A stretch of DNA of 64,000 nucleotides from Brevundimonas vesicularis (lineage in GTDB: Bacteria > Pseudomonadota > Alphaproteobacteria > Caulobacterales > Caulobacteraceae), in NCBI RefSeq assembly GCF_014204545.1, contig NZ_JACHLJ010000001.1:1488001-1552000 (forward strand), written 5' to 3'. Made by a program: the position numbers and the translations under genes. Shown piece by piece: positions 6,432 to 15,864 of this stretch. Numbering within the stretch: position 1 is the first letter of the stretch; each line of letters starts with the position of its first letter. The notes under the pieces are model-generated. The model saw only the letters and a list, made by a program, of their open reading frames with translations. It ran no database searches and was not told where the DNA came from.

Positions 6432-8987
6432 TCAGCCTCCGTCCAGCACCTGTCGCACACGCTTGGCCAAATCACCGCGCCGGTAAGGTTTGCTCAGCAG
6501 AGCCACCCCTGGGTCGAGCCGGCCGTGATGGACAATCGCGTTTTCAGTGTAGCCAGACGTAAACAGCACCTTGAGGCTCGGCTGCACGCGCTTTGCCGCG
6601 TCCGAGAGCTGTCTACCGTTCATGTCGCCAGGCATGACGACATCTGTGAAGAGCAGATCGAAAGGTCGCTCCTCGGTCAGCACCGTCATGGCATCGGCTG
6701 CGTGCACCGCCAACGCCACATCATAGCCGAGCGCGCGAAGGAGACGGGCGACATGGTCGCGCACCAAAGCGTCGTCCTCTACGACCAATATGCGCTCGGA
6801 TCCGCGCGGCGCGTCCTCGCTCGCCGGTTCTATTTGCGGCGCCAAACCGGCCATCGATCGGGGCAGATAGAGGCGCACGGTGGTGCCTTCGCCGACCTCC
6901 GAGTAGATTTTGGCGTGGCCTCTCGATTGCTTGGCGAAGCCGTAGACCATGCTGAGACCCAATCCACTGCCTTGGCCGACATCTTTGGTCGTGAAGAAGG
7001 GGTCGAAAGCGCGCTCAACCACAGTTCGGTCCATGCCCGTTCCGGTGTCTGAAACCGACACCATGACATATTGGCCAGGACTGACCTCGTCGTGTTGGGC
7101 CGCGTAGTCCTGATCCAATGAGACATTCGATGTCTCGATGGTGAGACGCCCGCCTGACGGCATGGCGTCGCGCGCATTAATGGCGAGGTTCAGGATCGCC
7201 GTTTCAAGCTGACCGGGATCCACCAGAGCCGACCACAGGCCGCCGCCTCGTATGACCTCGAGGTTGATCTGTTCGCTCAAGGTGCGCCGCAGCATGACGT
7301 CCAAGCCCATCAGCAGACGCCCGATGTCCGTGGGACGAGGCTCCAGCGGTTGGCGGCGGGCAAAGGCGAGCAATCGATTGGTCAGCTCCGCGCCACGCTC
7401 GGCGGCGGCGCTCGTCATCTCGGCCAACATGAGACTTTCGGCGTCGTCGCTCACGCGTTCGGAAAGGCTCTCGGCCGTCCCTATGATGACCGTCAGAAGG
7501 TTGTTGAAGTCGTGAGCCACGCCGCCGGTGAGTTGGCCGACCGCTTCCAGCTTCTGTGCTTCGCGTAGCTGACGTTCGACTGCGGTGCGTTCCGTAATGT
7601 CCATCATGCTGCCCAGCATCCGCTGGGCGCGACCATGGGCGTCGCGGATGATCATAGCGCGATCGATGACGCGCGCTATAGAGCCGTCCGCGCGGATGAA
7701 TTCATATTCGTCCATCCACTCGGTGGCCCCTTCTTCCATCAGTTTGAAAAACTGATCCTTCACGCGCTGGGAGTCGGCTGGCGCGATGTTTTCGATCCAG
7801 AACTGGCTGGTCCGGACCTCAGATGGATCGTAGCCGTACTCGCGCAAACGATCGCTGAACCACACCTTGTCGGCCGCAACATCCCAGTCCCAGATCAGGT
7901 CGTTGGTGACGGCTGACACAAGCCTGAACCTCTCTTCACTCTCGCGAAGCTCAGCTTGAGCTTTTAGGCGCGAAGTGACGTCTTGAAAGCGCGAGACGAG
8001 CCCATCAGGCAGAGGGTAGGCGCCAACCTCCAAATGCACGCCGCGCGGCGCATAGTAGGTCTCGAAGTGGACCGTCTCACCGGACGTGTAGGCGCGAGCG
8101 AAGCCGTCCTGAAACAGAGTTCCGTTGGTTTCGGGAAAGGCATCCCAAAGGTAGCGTCCGATCAGGTCTTCGCTGACGCCCAGCAGCGCCAGTCCGGCCG
8201 TGTTCACAAATACGACCCGATAATCTCGCGACAGTATAAGGAATCCCTCATCGACCCGGTCCAGGCTGCTGGCCAATCTGATCTCGCTCAACCTCAACGC
8301 TTCCTGGGCGCGAATGAGATCGTCGATGTCTTGGAAGGCTCCGCGAACCTCCACCACCGCGCCAGAAGCGTCGCGGACGGCTTCGCCCGCAGTTCGGACC
8401 CAAATCTTGCGTCCCAGACGTGTAACGATCTGAGCTGTCAGATCGAAAGGCTCCCCGGAGGTCGCGCATCGTCCGAAGGCGGTCTCGATCAAGAGCCTGC
8501 ATTCCGGAACATAGTAGCTGAGGCCGTCTTCAACGGACGGGCTGATACCCACCGGTTCATCGTGGATCGCGGCTGCGGCGTCGCTCCACGTCACGATGTT
8601 GGTCCTGACATCGACCCGCCAACCGCCGAACCGCGCCAGCCGGCCCGCCATCGTCGCCAAGGCCTCGGCGTCGGTTCGCCTCTTGATGCTCTCCGCATCC
8701 GCCACCCTGCATAGGCAGAGCCGCGCCGGCTGGTCTTCAAATTCTGCGCTGCTTTCCACGATCTCGACCATGAAGGTCATTCCGTCGGCGCGTCGGTGGG
8801 CGCCCGAAACCGCATACCCCGCGGCTGGATCCTCCAGATCGGTCCTGTGCAGGGCCAAGAAAGCTTCGAGCGTGTAGCCGTAGGCATGCAATGCGGCTGG
8901 ATTTCCCGCCAGCAATCGCCCGGTTTGGGCATGACAAACCCAAACTGGCTCTGGGAAATCCCCAAGCAGCGCGGTCAATGCGTTCAT
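6432..8987 (-). CDS. Soluble multi-PAS hybrid histidine kinase with C-terminal receiver
   Basis: 851 aa, no membrane span. Four PAS-like modules fill about residues 1-95, 115-230, 235-345 and 350-475. The dimerisation domain has the phospho-acceptor motif GGVAHDFNNLL (about residue 490), followed by an HATPase with N box (LNLAINARDAM), G boxes (DTGTGMD, GQGSGLGLSMVYG). A receiver occupies about 730-848, with acidic EDD, phospho-acceptor D in LLFTDVVMPG and the conserved K in LLSKPYRR. The end-on receiver with SGYTENAIVHHGR is shared with the kinase at 12534-14672, so the two look like paralogues. It lies 92 nt downstream of the next kinase on the same strand. Signal and output are unknown; a phosphotransfer partner is needed. 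Confidence 0.88.
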   Translation of the reverse strand: MNALTALLGDFPEPVWVCHAQTGRLLAGNPAALHAYGYTLEAFLALHRTDLEDPAAGYAVSGAHRRADGMTFMVEIVESSAEFEDQPARLCLCRVADAESIKRRTDAEALATMAGRLARFGGWRVDVRTNIVTWSDAAAAIHDEPVGISPSVEDGLSYYVPECRLLIETAFGRCATSGEPFDLTAQIVTRLGRKIWVRTAGEAVRDASGAVVEVRGAFQDIDDLIRAQEALRLSEIRLASSLDRVDEGFLILSRDYRVVFVNTAGLALLGVSEDLIGRYLWDAFPETNGTLFQDGFARAYTSGETVHFETYYAPRGVHLEVGAYPLPDGLVSRFQDVTSRLKAQAELRESEERFRLVSAVTNDLIWDWDVAADKVWFSDRLREYGYDPSEVRTSQFWIENIAPADSQRVKDQFFKLMEEGATEWMDEYEFIRADGSIARVIDRAMIIRDAHGRAQRMLGSMMDITERTAVERQLREAQKLEAVGQLTGGVAHDFNNLLTVIIGTAESLSERVSDDAESLMLAEMTSAAAERGAELTNRLLAFARRQPLEPRPTDIGRLLMGLDVMLRRTLSEQINLEVIRGGGLWSALVDPGQLETAILNLAINARDAMPSGGRLTIETSNVSLDQDYAAQHDEVSPGQYVMVSVSDTGTGMDRTVVERAFDPFFTTKDVGQGSGLGLSMVYGFAKQSRGHAKIYSEVGEGTTVRLYLPRSMAGLAPQIEPASEDAPRGSERILVVEDDALVRDHVARLLRALGYDVALAVHAADAMTVLTEERPFDLLFTDVVMPGDMNGRQLSDAAKRVQPSLKVLFTSGYTENAIVHHGRLDPGVALLSKPYRRGDLAKRVRQVLDGG

Positions 8988-9079
8988 AAAGCGAGTCCCC
9001 TGCTGCCTGCCGTTAAGCTAAGACGAGCGCGAGTGAAAGACCCTTGTCTTGGGAACGCATGCCCCCTGATTTGGCAGCG

Positions 9080-11770
9080 TCAGACGTTCGATGACGCCAC
9101 AGCCCGCTCGTCCAGGACTTCTCTGACGGCGTCAGCGAGAACTTGACGACGATAGGGCTTCTTCAAAAGGCGCAAGCCGGGCTGTACGCATTCCATTCCG
9201 CTCAGGTTGTTCTCGCTATAGCCCGAGGTGAAGATAACGCTGACCTTGGGGTGCTTTTGCCGCACCAACGACGCGAGTTCCCTGCCGTCGAGACCGCCCG
9301 GCATCATGATGTCCGTCAACAAGAGGTCGAAGGAGCCGATGGCTTCGATCTTGGACATAGCGGACGGACCATCGATCGCGGAATGCACTGTGTATCCCAG
9401 CCGCACGAGCTGGCGACACACATGCTCGCGAACGAAAGCCTCGTCTTCGACCACCAGAATCGTCTCTTTCGCCAAAGAGGGTTCGGACTGGACGTCGTCG
9501 GCCGCAACACCTGCTCCGGCGGCCGGCGTGGCTCTCGGAAGAAACAGGCGCACCTGCGTGCCCTTTCCGAGCTCGGAGCGAATGACGACATGCCCCGCGG
9601 ATTGATTGGCGAACCCATAGACCATGCTGAGGCCAAGTCCGCTGTGGTTGCTGGCGCGCCTGGTTGTGAAGAAGGGCTCAAACGCACGTGACATGGTGGT
9701 CGGCGCCATTCCGCAGCCGTCGTCCGACACAACGATCTCCACGCCATCGGGCTTGGATCCGAATTCGGGGCCGCATTGCGCCGTTCGGGCCTGTATCTTC
9801 ACGCAGCCGCCCGGAGGCATAGCCTCGTGGGCGTTCATACACAGATTCAGGATCGCCGCCCTCAACTGGCTTGGATCGACCATCACAGGCGGCAGTCCAG
9901 CCTCTATCTCGAGGGTGACGTTCGCCTCGCCGCCGAAGAGCCGAACCAAGAGATCCCGCTTTGCAGGAAGCAGCCGACTGAGGTCGACGATCTCCGGCAT
10001 CAAGGGTTGCTGGCGGGAGAAGGCGAGAAGTTGGTTGGTCAGCTCCGCCCCGCGCTCGGCGGCATCGCGAACGGTTTCGGCGAGTTCGCGCACATCGTCT
10101 CGATCCGACCGCAGCATCACCTCTTCAGCATTGCCAAGTACAACCGTCAGCAGGTTGTTGAAGTCATGGGCGATGCCGCCGGTCAGCTTTCCAATGGCCT
10201 CGAGGCGCTGCGTCCGCCTCAGCCGTTCCTCGGCCTCTATTTCGGCGGTGATATCACGCGCATTGGCGTAGCAGAGTTGCTCTTCCTCGATCCAAGTTGC
10301 GCTCCATTCCAGCGGCACGACCCGACCATCGCGATGACAGTACCGATTGCGCATCGACACGCGCCAGGGAGCGGAAAAAAGCGCCTCCTGAGTTGCCGCC
10401 GTCTTTTCCCGATCATCAGGGTGGACCAGGTCGGCGTATTTGCGACCAATCAGCTCTTCGGGCGAATAGCCGATGATGTCCTCCACCCCACGACCGACGT
10501 CTATGAACCGCCCGTCCCCATCAACCGTGCAGAGGAAGTCAAAAGACGCGTCCAGCAGTCTCTGGCGTCGAACGAGCGAGGCCTGCAGCCCCTCGTTCAC
10601 ACGCCGCAGCTGACGACGCTGTTCCTCCAGTTCTTTCTCGCGCTCCCGATCCTTTCGCTCCAGGCGGATGCGTTGCGTGATGTCAGTAAGAAAGATGGCC
10701 AAGCCTTCGGGCGTCGGATAGACTTTTACATCCAGCCACATCCGACGATGCCGGTAGTAGTAGCGTGTAGTCTGCGTTTGACCGGTCGCCTTTGCGGTCA
10801 AAAAGACACTCTCGAGCCTTGATCTCGTCTGCGGGTACGCCTCCCAAATGACGCGCCCCTCAAGATTTGCCGAGCGCCGGCCCACCATGGATTCAATGGC
10901 GGGGTTCAGGAAGCGGAACCTCATCTCGTTATCGAGCGAATAGAAGGCGTCCGACATGCCTTTGACCATGGTCAGGGCGCGGCGTTGGGCCTGCTCCGCA
11001 CGCTCATGCAGCGCCTGGCTTTCCCGAAGATCGCGGACAAAGGCGAGCCGACAGGCGCGCTGCTCGTATTCCAAAGGAATACTGGTGATCTCGACCTCAA
11101 ACACATCGCCCGATCGGTTGCGATGGCGGCTTGGGCTGGAGTTGCGGATGACATTGTCGCCGGAGGTTCGAATGATCGAAGCGATCAGGTCTACATCTTG
11201 CTGCGGTCGAATATCGTTCAGCGTGAAGGAGTGAAGTTCCTCCCTCGTCCATTGGTACAGGTCCGAGGCCGCCGCATTAGCGTGGCGGATCGACAGATCA
11301 TCAACGGCGAACACCAAGCACGGAGTGGGAAGATGGTCGAGAACTCCCGTGATCGGCGTCGTTTCCGCCGGCGCCAGGGTCTTGTCTTCCCCAACGTGCC
11401 GCGTCGAGGCGCCCCGGACCAGAAGCATGAGGGCTTCGGGTGATTGCTGCAAAGGAGCCAGTGAGATCTTGGCATTCGCCCAGCCGGCAGCCTCCGCCAG
11501 TCTCAGTTCCAGGTCGACGGTCGTCTGGTCAACCAGCGCGTCCAACAAGCCGCGTTCTGCCCCCGGACGATCGTCGGGATGGATCTGGCTTAGAAAATCC
11601 ATCTCCTTGAAACGCTCGCCGTAACGCGCGTTGCGGGCCAGCAAGCCGCCGGAACGCGACAGGATCGCAGCCGGCCAAGGCACGGACAGGCACCCGTTGT
11701 CATTCACGCCGTCTGACCTAAAGGTCATGCCCGCGTCGCCCATGAGCTCGCTCGAATCATTCCCTGACAT
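9080..11770 (-). CDS. Soluble multi-PAS hybrid histidine kinase with C-terminal receiver
   Basis: About 896 aa if started at the ATG at 11768-11770; ATGs at 11743 and 11728 and a GTG at 11839 are alternatives and no good SD decides. PAS-like modules occur across residues about 20-470 (the second includes CLVFAVDDLSIRHANAAASDLYQW), with a short coiled coil (EREKELEEQRRQLRRV) before the last PAS. The kinase core has GGIAHDFNNLLTVVLGN, LCMNAHEAMPPGG and SGLGLSMVYGFANQ. The C-terminal receiver keeps VVEDE, LLTDIMMPGGLDG and LLKKPYRR. It is the paralogue of the kinase immediately downstream and sits 126 nt after the 81-aa gene, probably in the same transcription unit. No transmembrane segment, so the signal is cytoplasmic. 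Confidence 0.86.
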   Translation of the reverse strand: MSGNDSSELMGDAGMTFRSDGVNDNGCLSVPWPAAILSRSGGLLARNARYGERFKEMDFLSQIHPDDRPGAERGLLDALVDQTTVDLELRLAEAAGWANAKISLAPLQQSPEALMLLVRGASTRHVGEDKTLAPAETTPITGVLDHLPTPCLVFAVDDLSIRHANAAASDLYQWTREELHSFTLNDIRPQQDVDLIASIIRTSGDNVIRNSSPSRHRNRSGDVFEVEITSIPLEYEQRACRLAFVRDLRESQALHERAEQAQRRALTMVKGMSDAFYSLDNEMRFRFLNPAIESMVGRRSANLEGRVIWEAYPQTRSRLESVFLTAKATGQTQTTRYYYRHRRMWLDVKVYPTPEGLAIFLTDITQRIRLERKDREREKELEEQRRQLRRVNEGLQASLVRRQRLLDASFDFLCTVDGDGRFIDVGRGVEDIIGYSPEELIGRKYADLVHPDDREKTAATQEALFSAPWRVSMRNRYCHRDGRVVPLEWSATWIEEEQLCYANARDITAEIEAEERLRRTQRLEAIGKLTGGIAHDFNNLLTVVLGNAEEVMLRSDRDDVRELAETVRDAAERGAELTNQLLAFSRQQPLMPEIVDLSRLLPAKRDLLVRLFGGEANVTLEIEAGLPPVMVDPSQLRAAILNLCMNAHEAMPPGGCVKIQARTAQCGPEFGSKPDGVEIVVSDDGCGMAPTTMSRAFEPFFTTRRASNHSGLGLSMVYGFANQSAGHVVIRSELGKGTQVRLFLPRATPAAGAGVAADDVQSEPSLAKETILVVEDEAFVREHVCRQLVRLGYTVHSAIDGPSAMSKIEAIGSFDLLLTDIMMPGGLDGRELASLVRQKHPKVSVIFTSGYSENNLSGMECVQPGLRLLKKPYRRQVLADAVREVLDERAVASSNV

Positions 11771-11896
11771 CTGGCTATTAACCGGGGAGAGACCCAAGTG
11801 CGCTAGCGCAGGACACTGGAGGCGTTGAGGCGCGCGCACATTTGCAGCGACACGGGGCGGGCGACGTGAACTGAGGCGTCCTCGAGAACGTCATCG

Positions 11897-12142
11897 CTAC
11901 AAGCCAGCGGTGTCGTTGTTCGATCGATTGCAGGCGTCTGACGGTTGATCCAGCAGCTCGGAAAACCCTTCGATATCGGCCATGACGCTTTCCAAAGCCT
12001 GACGCAAATCCGACCGCTCTGATCCTGCAGCCTCGTGGATATCCTCGACCTTGACCATCAACCGGGCGAGCGCGTTGCGGATTGCGTGGATGTCAAAATA
12101 CCCGGCCTGGGGAGGCTTTGCGGCTGACTTGTCCAATCTCAT
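11897..12142 (-). CDS. 81-aa helical protein with a lone H-x-x-R-N motif, possible phosphotransfer partner
   Basis: Starts at the ATG at 12140-12142, overlapping the receiver-gene stop by ATGA, so it is translationally coupled to it. The protein is predicted to be two long helices: FDIHAIRNALARLMVKVEDI (H at residue 19) and a second helix from about 45 to 65. The H-A-I-R-N sequence resembles the phospho-acceptor helix of kinases (H-D-x-x-N) but there is no ATPase domain. It could be a free-standing dimerisation/HPt-like protein that moves phosphate between the flanking hybrid kinases and the single receiver. This function is a hypothesis; the family is not one I can name. Confidence 0.6.
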   Translation of the reverse strand: MRLDKSAAKPPQAGYFDIHAIRNALARLMVKVEDIHEAAGSERSDLRQALESVMADIEGFSELLDQPSDACNRSNNDTAGL

Positions 12143-12537
12143 CGGACCGAAACGGGCGCCAGGGAGGCGGCCAGATCGATCAGCAAGGTCATGGCGAAAG
12201 GCTTAGCAAGAGTGGCGTCTGCGCCTAGCCGACGGGCGAGATCGAGAAAGCCCGCCGCCGGGGCCCGACCGCCGCCCGATATTGCGATGATGCGGACTTC
12301 AGGCGCCCGCGCTCGGAGCGCCATGATCGTTTCCACCCCCTCTTTTTCAGGCATGAGGATATCCGTGATCACCAGTTGGGCGGCGACCTGTTCGAACTGG
12401 ACGAGCGCCTGGGCGCCGTCCCGCGCAAGGGCGACGTTATATCCGGCCTGCGTCAGGCCCCTGCCCATGGCGTCCAGCAACACGGGATCATCCTCGACGA
12501 TCAGGCAATGCGGTCTGTGATCCGTTGCGCTTGTCAT
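12139..12537 (-). CDS. Single-domain response regulator
   Basis: 132 aa, a stand-alone receiver with no output domain. The acidic pair ED-D (CLIVEDDPVLLDAMG), phospho-acceptor D in LVITDILMPEKEG, switch S in IIAISGGGR and K in ATLAKPFAM are all present. It overlaps the preceding kinase gene (ATGA, 12534-12537) and the following 81-aa gene (ATGA, 12139-12142). Such regulators act as phosphate shuttles or sinks, as DivK and CheY do. Here the three overlapping genes look like one module: kinase, receiver and possible HPt-like partner. Confidence 0.88.
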   Translation of the reverse strand: MTSATDHRPHCLIVEDDPVLLDAMGRGLTQAGYNVALARDGAQALVQFEQVAAQLVITDILMPEKEGVETIMALRARAPEVRIIAISGGGRAPAAGFLDLARRLGADATLAKPFAMTLLIDLAASLAPVSVR

Positions 12538-14672
12538 GACGAGGTCTCGATCGCCTTGCGAACAGCTCGAGCGAGCTCCGCCCGCCGATAGGGTTTCTGT
12601 AGAAGCTGGACGCCCTCATCGAGGCGTCCATGATGGACGATGGCGTTTTCGGTATAGCCGGAGGTGAAGAGTATCCGGATTTCTGGATCCGAAATCCTGG
12701 CGGCGTCGGCAAGGCGCCGACCATTGATTTCCCCCGGTATGACCACATCTGTGAAAAGCAGATTGAAGCGACGCGTGGCGAGGATTTTCAGCGCAGCTAC
12801 CCCGTTGGTCGCTTCGGACACGTCGTAGCCCAGCGCCTTGAGCTGTCGCACCACATGAGCCCGCACAAGCTCGTCGTCCTCGACAACCAGAATTGTTTCG
12901 CGTCCACCTTCGGGCCGAATAGGGGCCGGCCGTTCGACAGCGGACAAAGCATCGTCCGTGAGCGGCAGGTACAGATTGATCGTTGTCCCCTCGCCCGGTT
13001 CGGAATAGGCCTTCACATGGCCTTTCGACTGTTTGAGGAAGCCATAGACCATGCTAAGCCCAAGGCCCGATCCCTTGCCGACCGGCTTCGTCGTGAAGAA
13101 CGGATCGAAGATTTGGTCCACCACGTCGGCGGCCATGCCGTATCCAGTGTCGGAAACCGCCACGTGAACGTAACGGCCAGCGGTCACGTCCGCATTCCAA
13201 GCCACATAGCTGGCGTCCAGATCCACAAGCCCCGTTTCGATCGTCAACCGCCCTCCGTCCGGCATGGCGTCGCGGGCGTTGAGACACAGGTTGAGGATAG
13301 CACCCTCCAACTGCGCCGGGTCGATTACGGCCCGAAGCGGGCTGACGCCGGACACAACGGACAGCATGACATCCTCGCCCAGGGTGCGACGCAACAGGGG
13401 CTCCATCGTTTGCACCAGGGCTACGACGTCAACCGTCTCGGGCCTCAGCGGCTGCCGGCGAGCGAAAGCGAGTAGGTGCGCCGTTAGGGCGGCGCCTTGG
13501 TCAGCGGCCTTTAAAATGGTGTCCGCCAAATCCGACAGCTCCTTGTCAGCAGGTCTGACATGCAGCGTATCGCGCAGCGACTCGGCGCAGCCGAGGACGA
13601 CGGTAAGCAGGTTGTTGAAATCGTGGGCGACGCCACCCGTCAACTTGCCGATCGCCTCCAGCCGCTGCGACCGCACCAACTGGTCCTGGAGCCTGAAATA
13701 CTCCGAACTGTCGCGACATTTCACGGTGACCAGCAAATCGCCGTCGTCCTCGTGAGAATAGCCTCTCACGCCAGCCGGAAAGCTCGAGCCGTCCAGGGCC
13801 AATATCTGGTCGGTGATCACCGTGCCCACGCAGGGTTCGCGGGTCAGAACCGGCATTTGATGGTTTATGAATTGCGCGTCGGTCTGGAAGAAGCTGGAGA
13901 GCTCCGCTCCGACAATGTCGCCTTCCTCACCTTTCAGAAGCGCCATACCCGCCGCATTGACGTACTCGACGCGGCCGTTCCGGACCAGCAAGATCAGATC
14001 CGGCGATCCTTCAACAAGGTGCCGGTAACGCTCGCTGGAGCGCCGGCGATCGGCTTGTGCTCTTTCCTCCCGCAGGTTCGACTGACGGCCCAGCAGCAAC
14101 GCAGCGCCGAGCAGCAGAATAAGACTGGTCGCCGTCACGCCGGCCACCAGCATCCCCGTCGCAAGTTGCTTGCGGCTTCTTTCGAGCCGATCGGCCGCAT
14201 CGGCTCGAACTTGATCGGATAGCCTCTGGGCCTCCGCATAGAGACGGCGAGTTTCCGCGTCGCGGAGCAGCGCGGCGCCATTGCTGGTCGAAGCGGCGGG
14301 GGTAGCGCTCCACGCCGCATTGAGGCCGCCGATCACCTCATAGAACTCAGGCGGGGCCAAGCCCTTGTTGTCGGCAGATTTCATTGCCAAGACAGCCTTA
14401 TCTACCCGACGCCTGGCAGCGACCTCACTTTCCATGTCTTGGTAGCCCTGACGGGCGATCAAGGTGTCAAAGAGGCCTGCGCGAAGCTCGTCGACAGAAT
14501 AAAGCTCCACCTGCGCGGACAGCGATCGCGCCGCGGTGGACATAGAAATCAGCAAACTGGCAAAGACGATGGCAAGAAGCACACCGATGACGCCCATCGC
14601 TACGGCTAGACTTGGCGAGCCGGGAATAGCGAGCGCCAATGGGCGCGCGGGGAAATAGCGACTGTTTCGCAA
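12534..14672 (-). CDS. Membrane hybrid histidine kinase with periplasmic sensor, PAS and receiver
   Basis: 712 aa. TM1 about residues 25-45, a helical periplasmic region about 46-168 (CHASE3-like in style), TM2 about 172-194. A PAS domain follows at about 215-330, then HisKA/HATPase with GGVAHDFNNLL, LNLCLNARDAM, DTGYGMA and GSGLGLSMVYG, then a receiver with VVEDDELV, LLFTDVVIPG and LLQKPYRR. The start is a TTG at 14670-14672 preceded by GGAAGAG nine bases upstream; the next in-frame ATG would fall within TM1. It is the first gene of a leftward unit that continues through the receiver, the 81-aa gene and probably the two soluble kinases, and is divergent from the FixJ-like gene. Confidence 0.86.
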   Translation of the reverse strand: MRNSRYFPARPLALAIPGSPSLAVAMGVIGVLLAIVFASLLISMSTAARSLSAQVELYSVDELRAGLFDTLIARQGYQDMESEVAARRRVDKAVLAMKSADNKGLAPPEFYEVIGGLNAAWSATPAASTSNGAALLRDAETRRLYAEAQRLSDQVRADAADRLERSRKQLATGMLVAGVTATSLILLLGAALLLGRQSNLREERAQADRRRSSERYRHLVEGSPDLILLVRNGRVEYVNAAGMALLKGEEGDIVGAELSSFFQTDAQFINHQMPVLTREPCVGTVITDQILALDGSSFPAGVRGYSHEDDGDLLVTVKCRDSSEYFRLQDQLVRSQRLEAIGKLTGGVAHDFNNLLTVVLGCAESLRDTLHVRPADKELSDLADTILKAADQGAALTAHLLAFARRQPLRPETVDVVALVQTMEPLLRRTLGEDVMLSVVSGVSPLRAVIDPAQLEGAILNLCLNARDAMPDGGRLTIETGLVDLDASYVAWNADVTAGRYVHVAVSDTGYGMAADVVDQIFDPFFTTKPVGKGSGLGLSMVYGFLKQSKGHVKAYSEPGEGTTINLYLPLTDDALSAVERPAPIRPEGGRETILVVEDDELVRAHVVRQLKALGYDVSEATNGVAALKILATRRFNLLFTDVVIPGEINGRRLADAARISDPEIRILFTSGYTENAIVHHGRLDEGVQLLQKPYRRAELARAVRKAIETSS

Positions 14673-14816
14673 CCGACCAACTCTTCCAGGCGCTCCAGCC
14701 TGCAGAGGGTCGAAGCGTTAATTCGATAAGCGTAAGCTTAGTTGCGTAGCCGACACAAGGCGCTCCGTCGAACTTCGGTCAATCAGTGTTTAACCTTCCT
14801 CGTTCACCGTTCTACT

Positions 14817-15440
14817 ATGACCCAGCCCCGCCTCGATGTATTGGTTGTCGTGGACGACGATCCCGCCGTCCACAATGTGATAAGGCTGGCTATGGGCGAG
14901 CGCGGCTCGTCGGTCCTCTCCTATTACGACTCCTCCGCCTTCATCGAGGATCTGGCGAACATCCCGCCAGCGGTGGTCTTGCTCGACCTAGTCATGCCTG
15001 GAAGAGACGGCTTGTCTGTGCAGAAGGAAATCGTGCGCAGCGGTTTGCCGCTGTCGGTCGTCTTCCTATCTGGAGCAGGACAGCTGCCCGATGCAGTCGA
15101 AGCGATGCGCCACGGGGCTGTCGATTTCCTCGGCAAGCCCTTCCGGCGCGATGCGCTCTACGCCGCTCTGGCGCGCGCCGAAACCAACCTGGCCCAACTG
15201 GCCACGGAACGGGATCGGCGTAATCGGCTGCAGGTCCTTTCGCGTCTCAGTCCGCGCGAGGTGGAAGTGCTTCAGGCCATAGCCGCCGGCCTGCAGACGA
15301 AGACCATAGCCTATCAGCTGGATATCAGCTGCCGGACGGTCGAGATGCACCGAGGAAATATCACGACAAAACTGGGAGCGCCTCTCACAGGCGCGCTACT
15401 GCTGGCTCAGGAAGCAGGACTGCTCAAGACCGCAGCATAA
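14817..15440 (+). CDS. FixJ-family response regulator (receiver plus LuxR HTH)
   Basis: 207 aa from the ATG at 14817 (MTQPRLDVLVVVDDDPAV). The receiver covers residues 8-122 with DDD, phospho-acceptor D in VLLDLVMPGRDG, S in VVFLSGAG and K in FLGKPFRR. A short linker leads to a LuxR/GerE helix-turn-helix (about 140-200) containing LSPREVEVLQAIAAG, TKTIAYQLDIS and RTVEMHRGNITTKLG. It is a two-component transcription activator, transcribed divergently from the kinase at 12534-14672 across a 144-nt gap, which makes that kinase its most likely partner. Confidence 0.9.
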   Translation: MTQPRLDVLVVVDDDPAVHNVIRLAMGERGSSVLSYYDSSAFIEDLANIPPAVVLLDLVMPGRDGLSVQKEIVRSGLPLSVVFLSGAGQLPDAVEAMRHGAVDFLGKPFRRDALYAALARAETNLAQLATERDRRNRLQVLSRLSPREVEVLQAIAAGLQTKTIAYQLDISCRTVEMHRGNITTKLGAPLTGALLLAQEAGLLKTAA

Positions 15441-15864
15441 GTACGCCACCGTAATTTCCACATCTGGTCGCTCGAGCGCCGGCGTTTAATCTGGCGGCAT
15501 CGGACATCAAAGATGTAACCCATGCTGCGCCTAGTTTTGACCGTGCCGACGATCGTCGGCCCCGAGATCGCCGGACCTATTGCCCCTGGACGGCGGGCCC
15601 ACGAGCTCTGCGTGAACATCTCCGACTTTGGACGTAAGCCGAGACGGCATGTTGAGCGCGTGCGCCAGGAGGCCACGGCCTCTCCCAACTTCGGGGCATG
15701 ACCGTGTTCCCCCTTCACGATGATGCCCTGGGCAGTCTCGAGCGTACCGGGAGCGGTAGCGGAGGCTCTGGCGCCACGCTGCGCACGGCTTCGAAACGCA
15801 ACCCGTCCAAGCCCAGGTTCAAAGTTGGAATGCCACTGTCTCTTGCAGGCTGGATCATCTCCCT
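15441..15864 (+). other. 424-nt gap without a convincing gene
   Basis: An open frame at 15522-15701 would encode 59 aa (MLRLVLTVPTIVGPEIAG...) but has no SD, no recognisable motif and no coding-like neighbour. I see no terminator with a U-run, no tRNA and no repeat. The right end probably holds the promoter of the kinase starting at 15865. Confidence 0.4.

Noticed and set aside
15522-15701. 59-aa open frame as a gene
   Set aside because: No SD, no motif, atypical composition; left as part of the gap.
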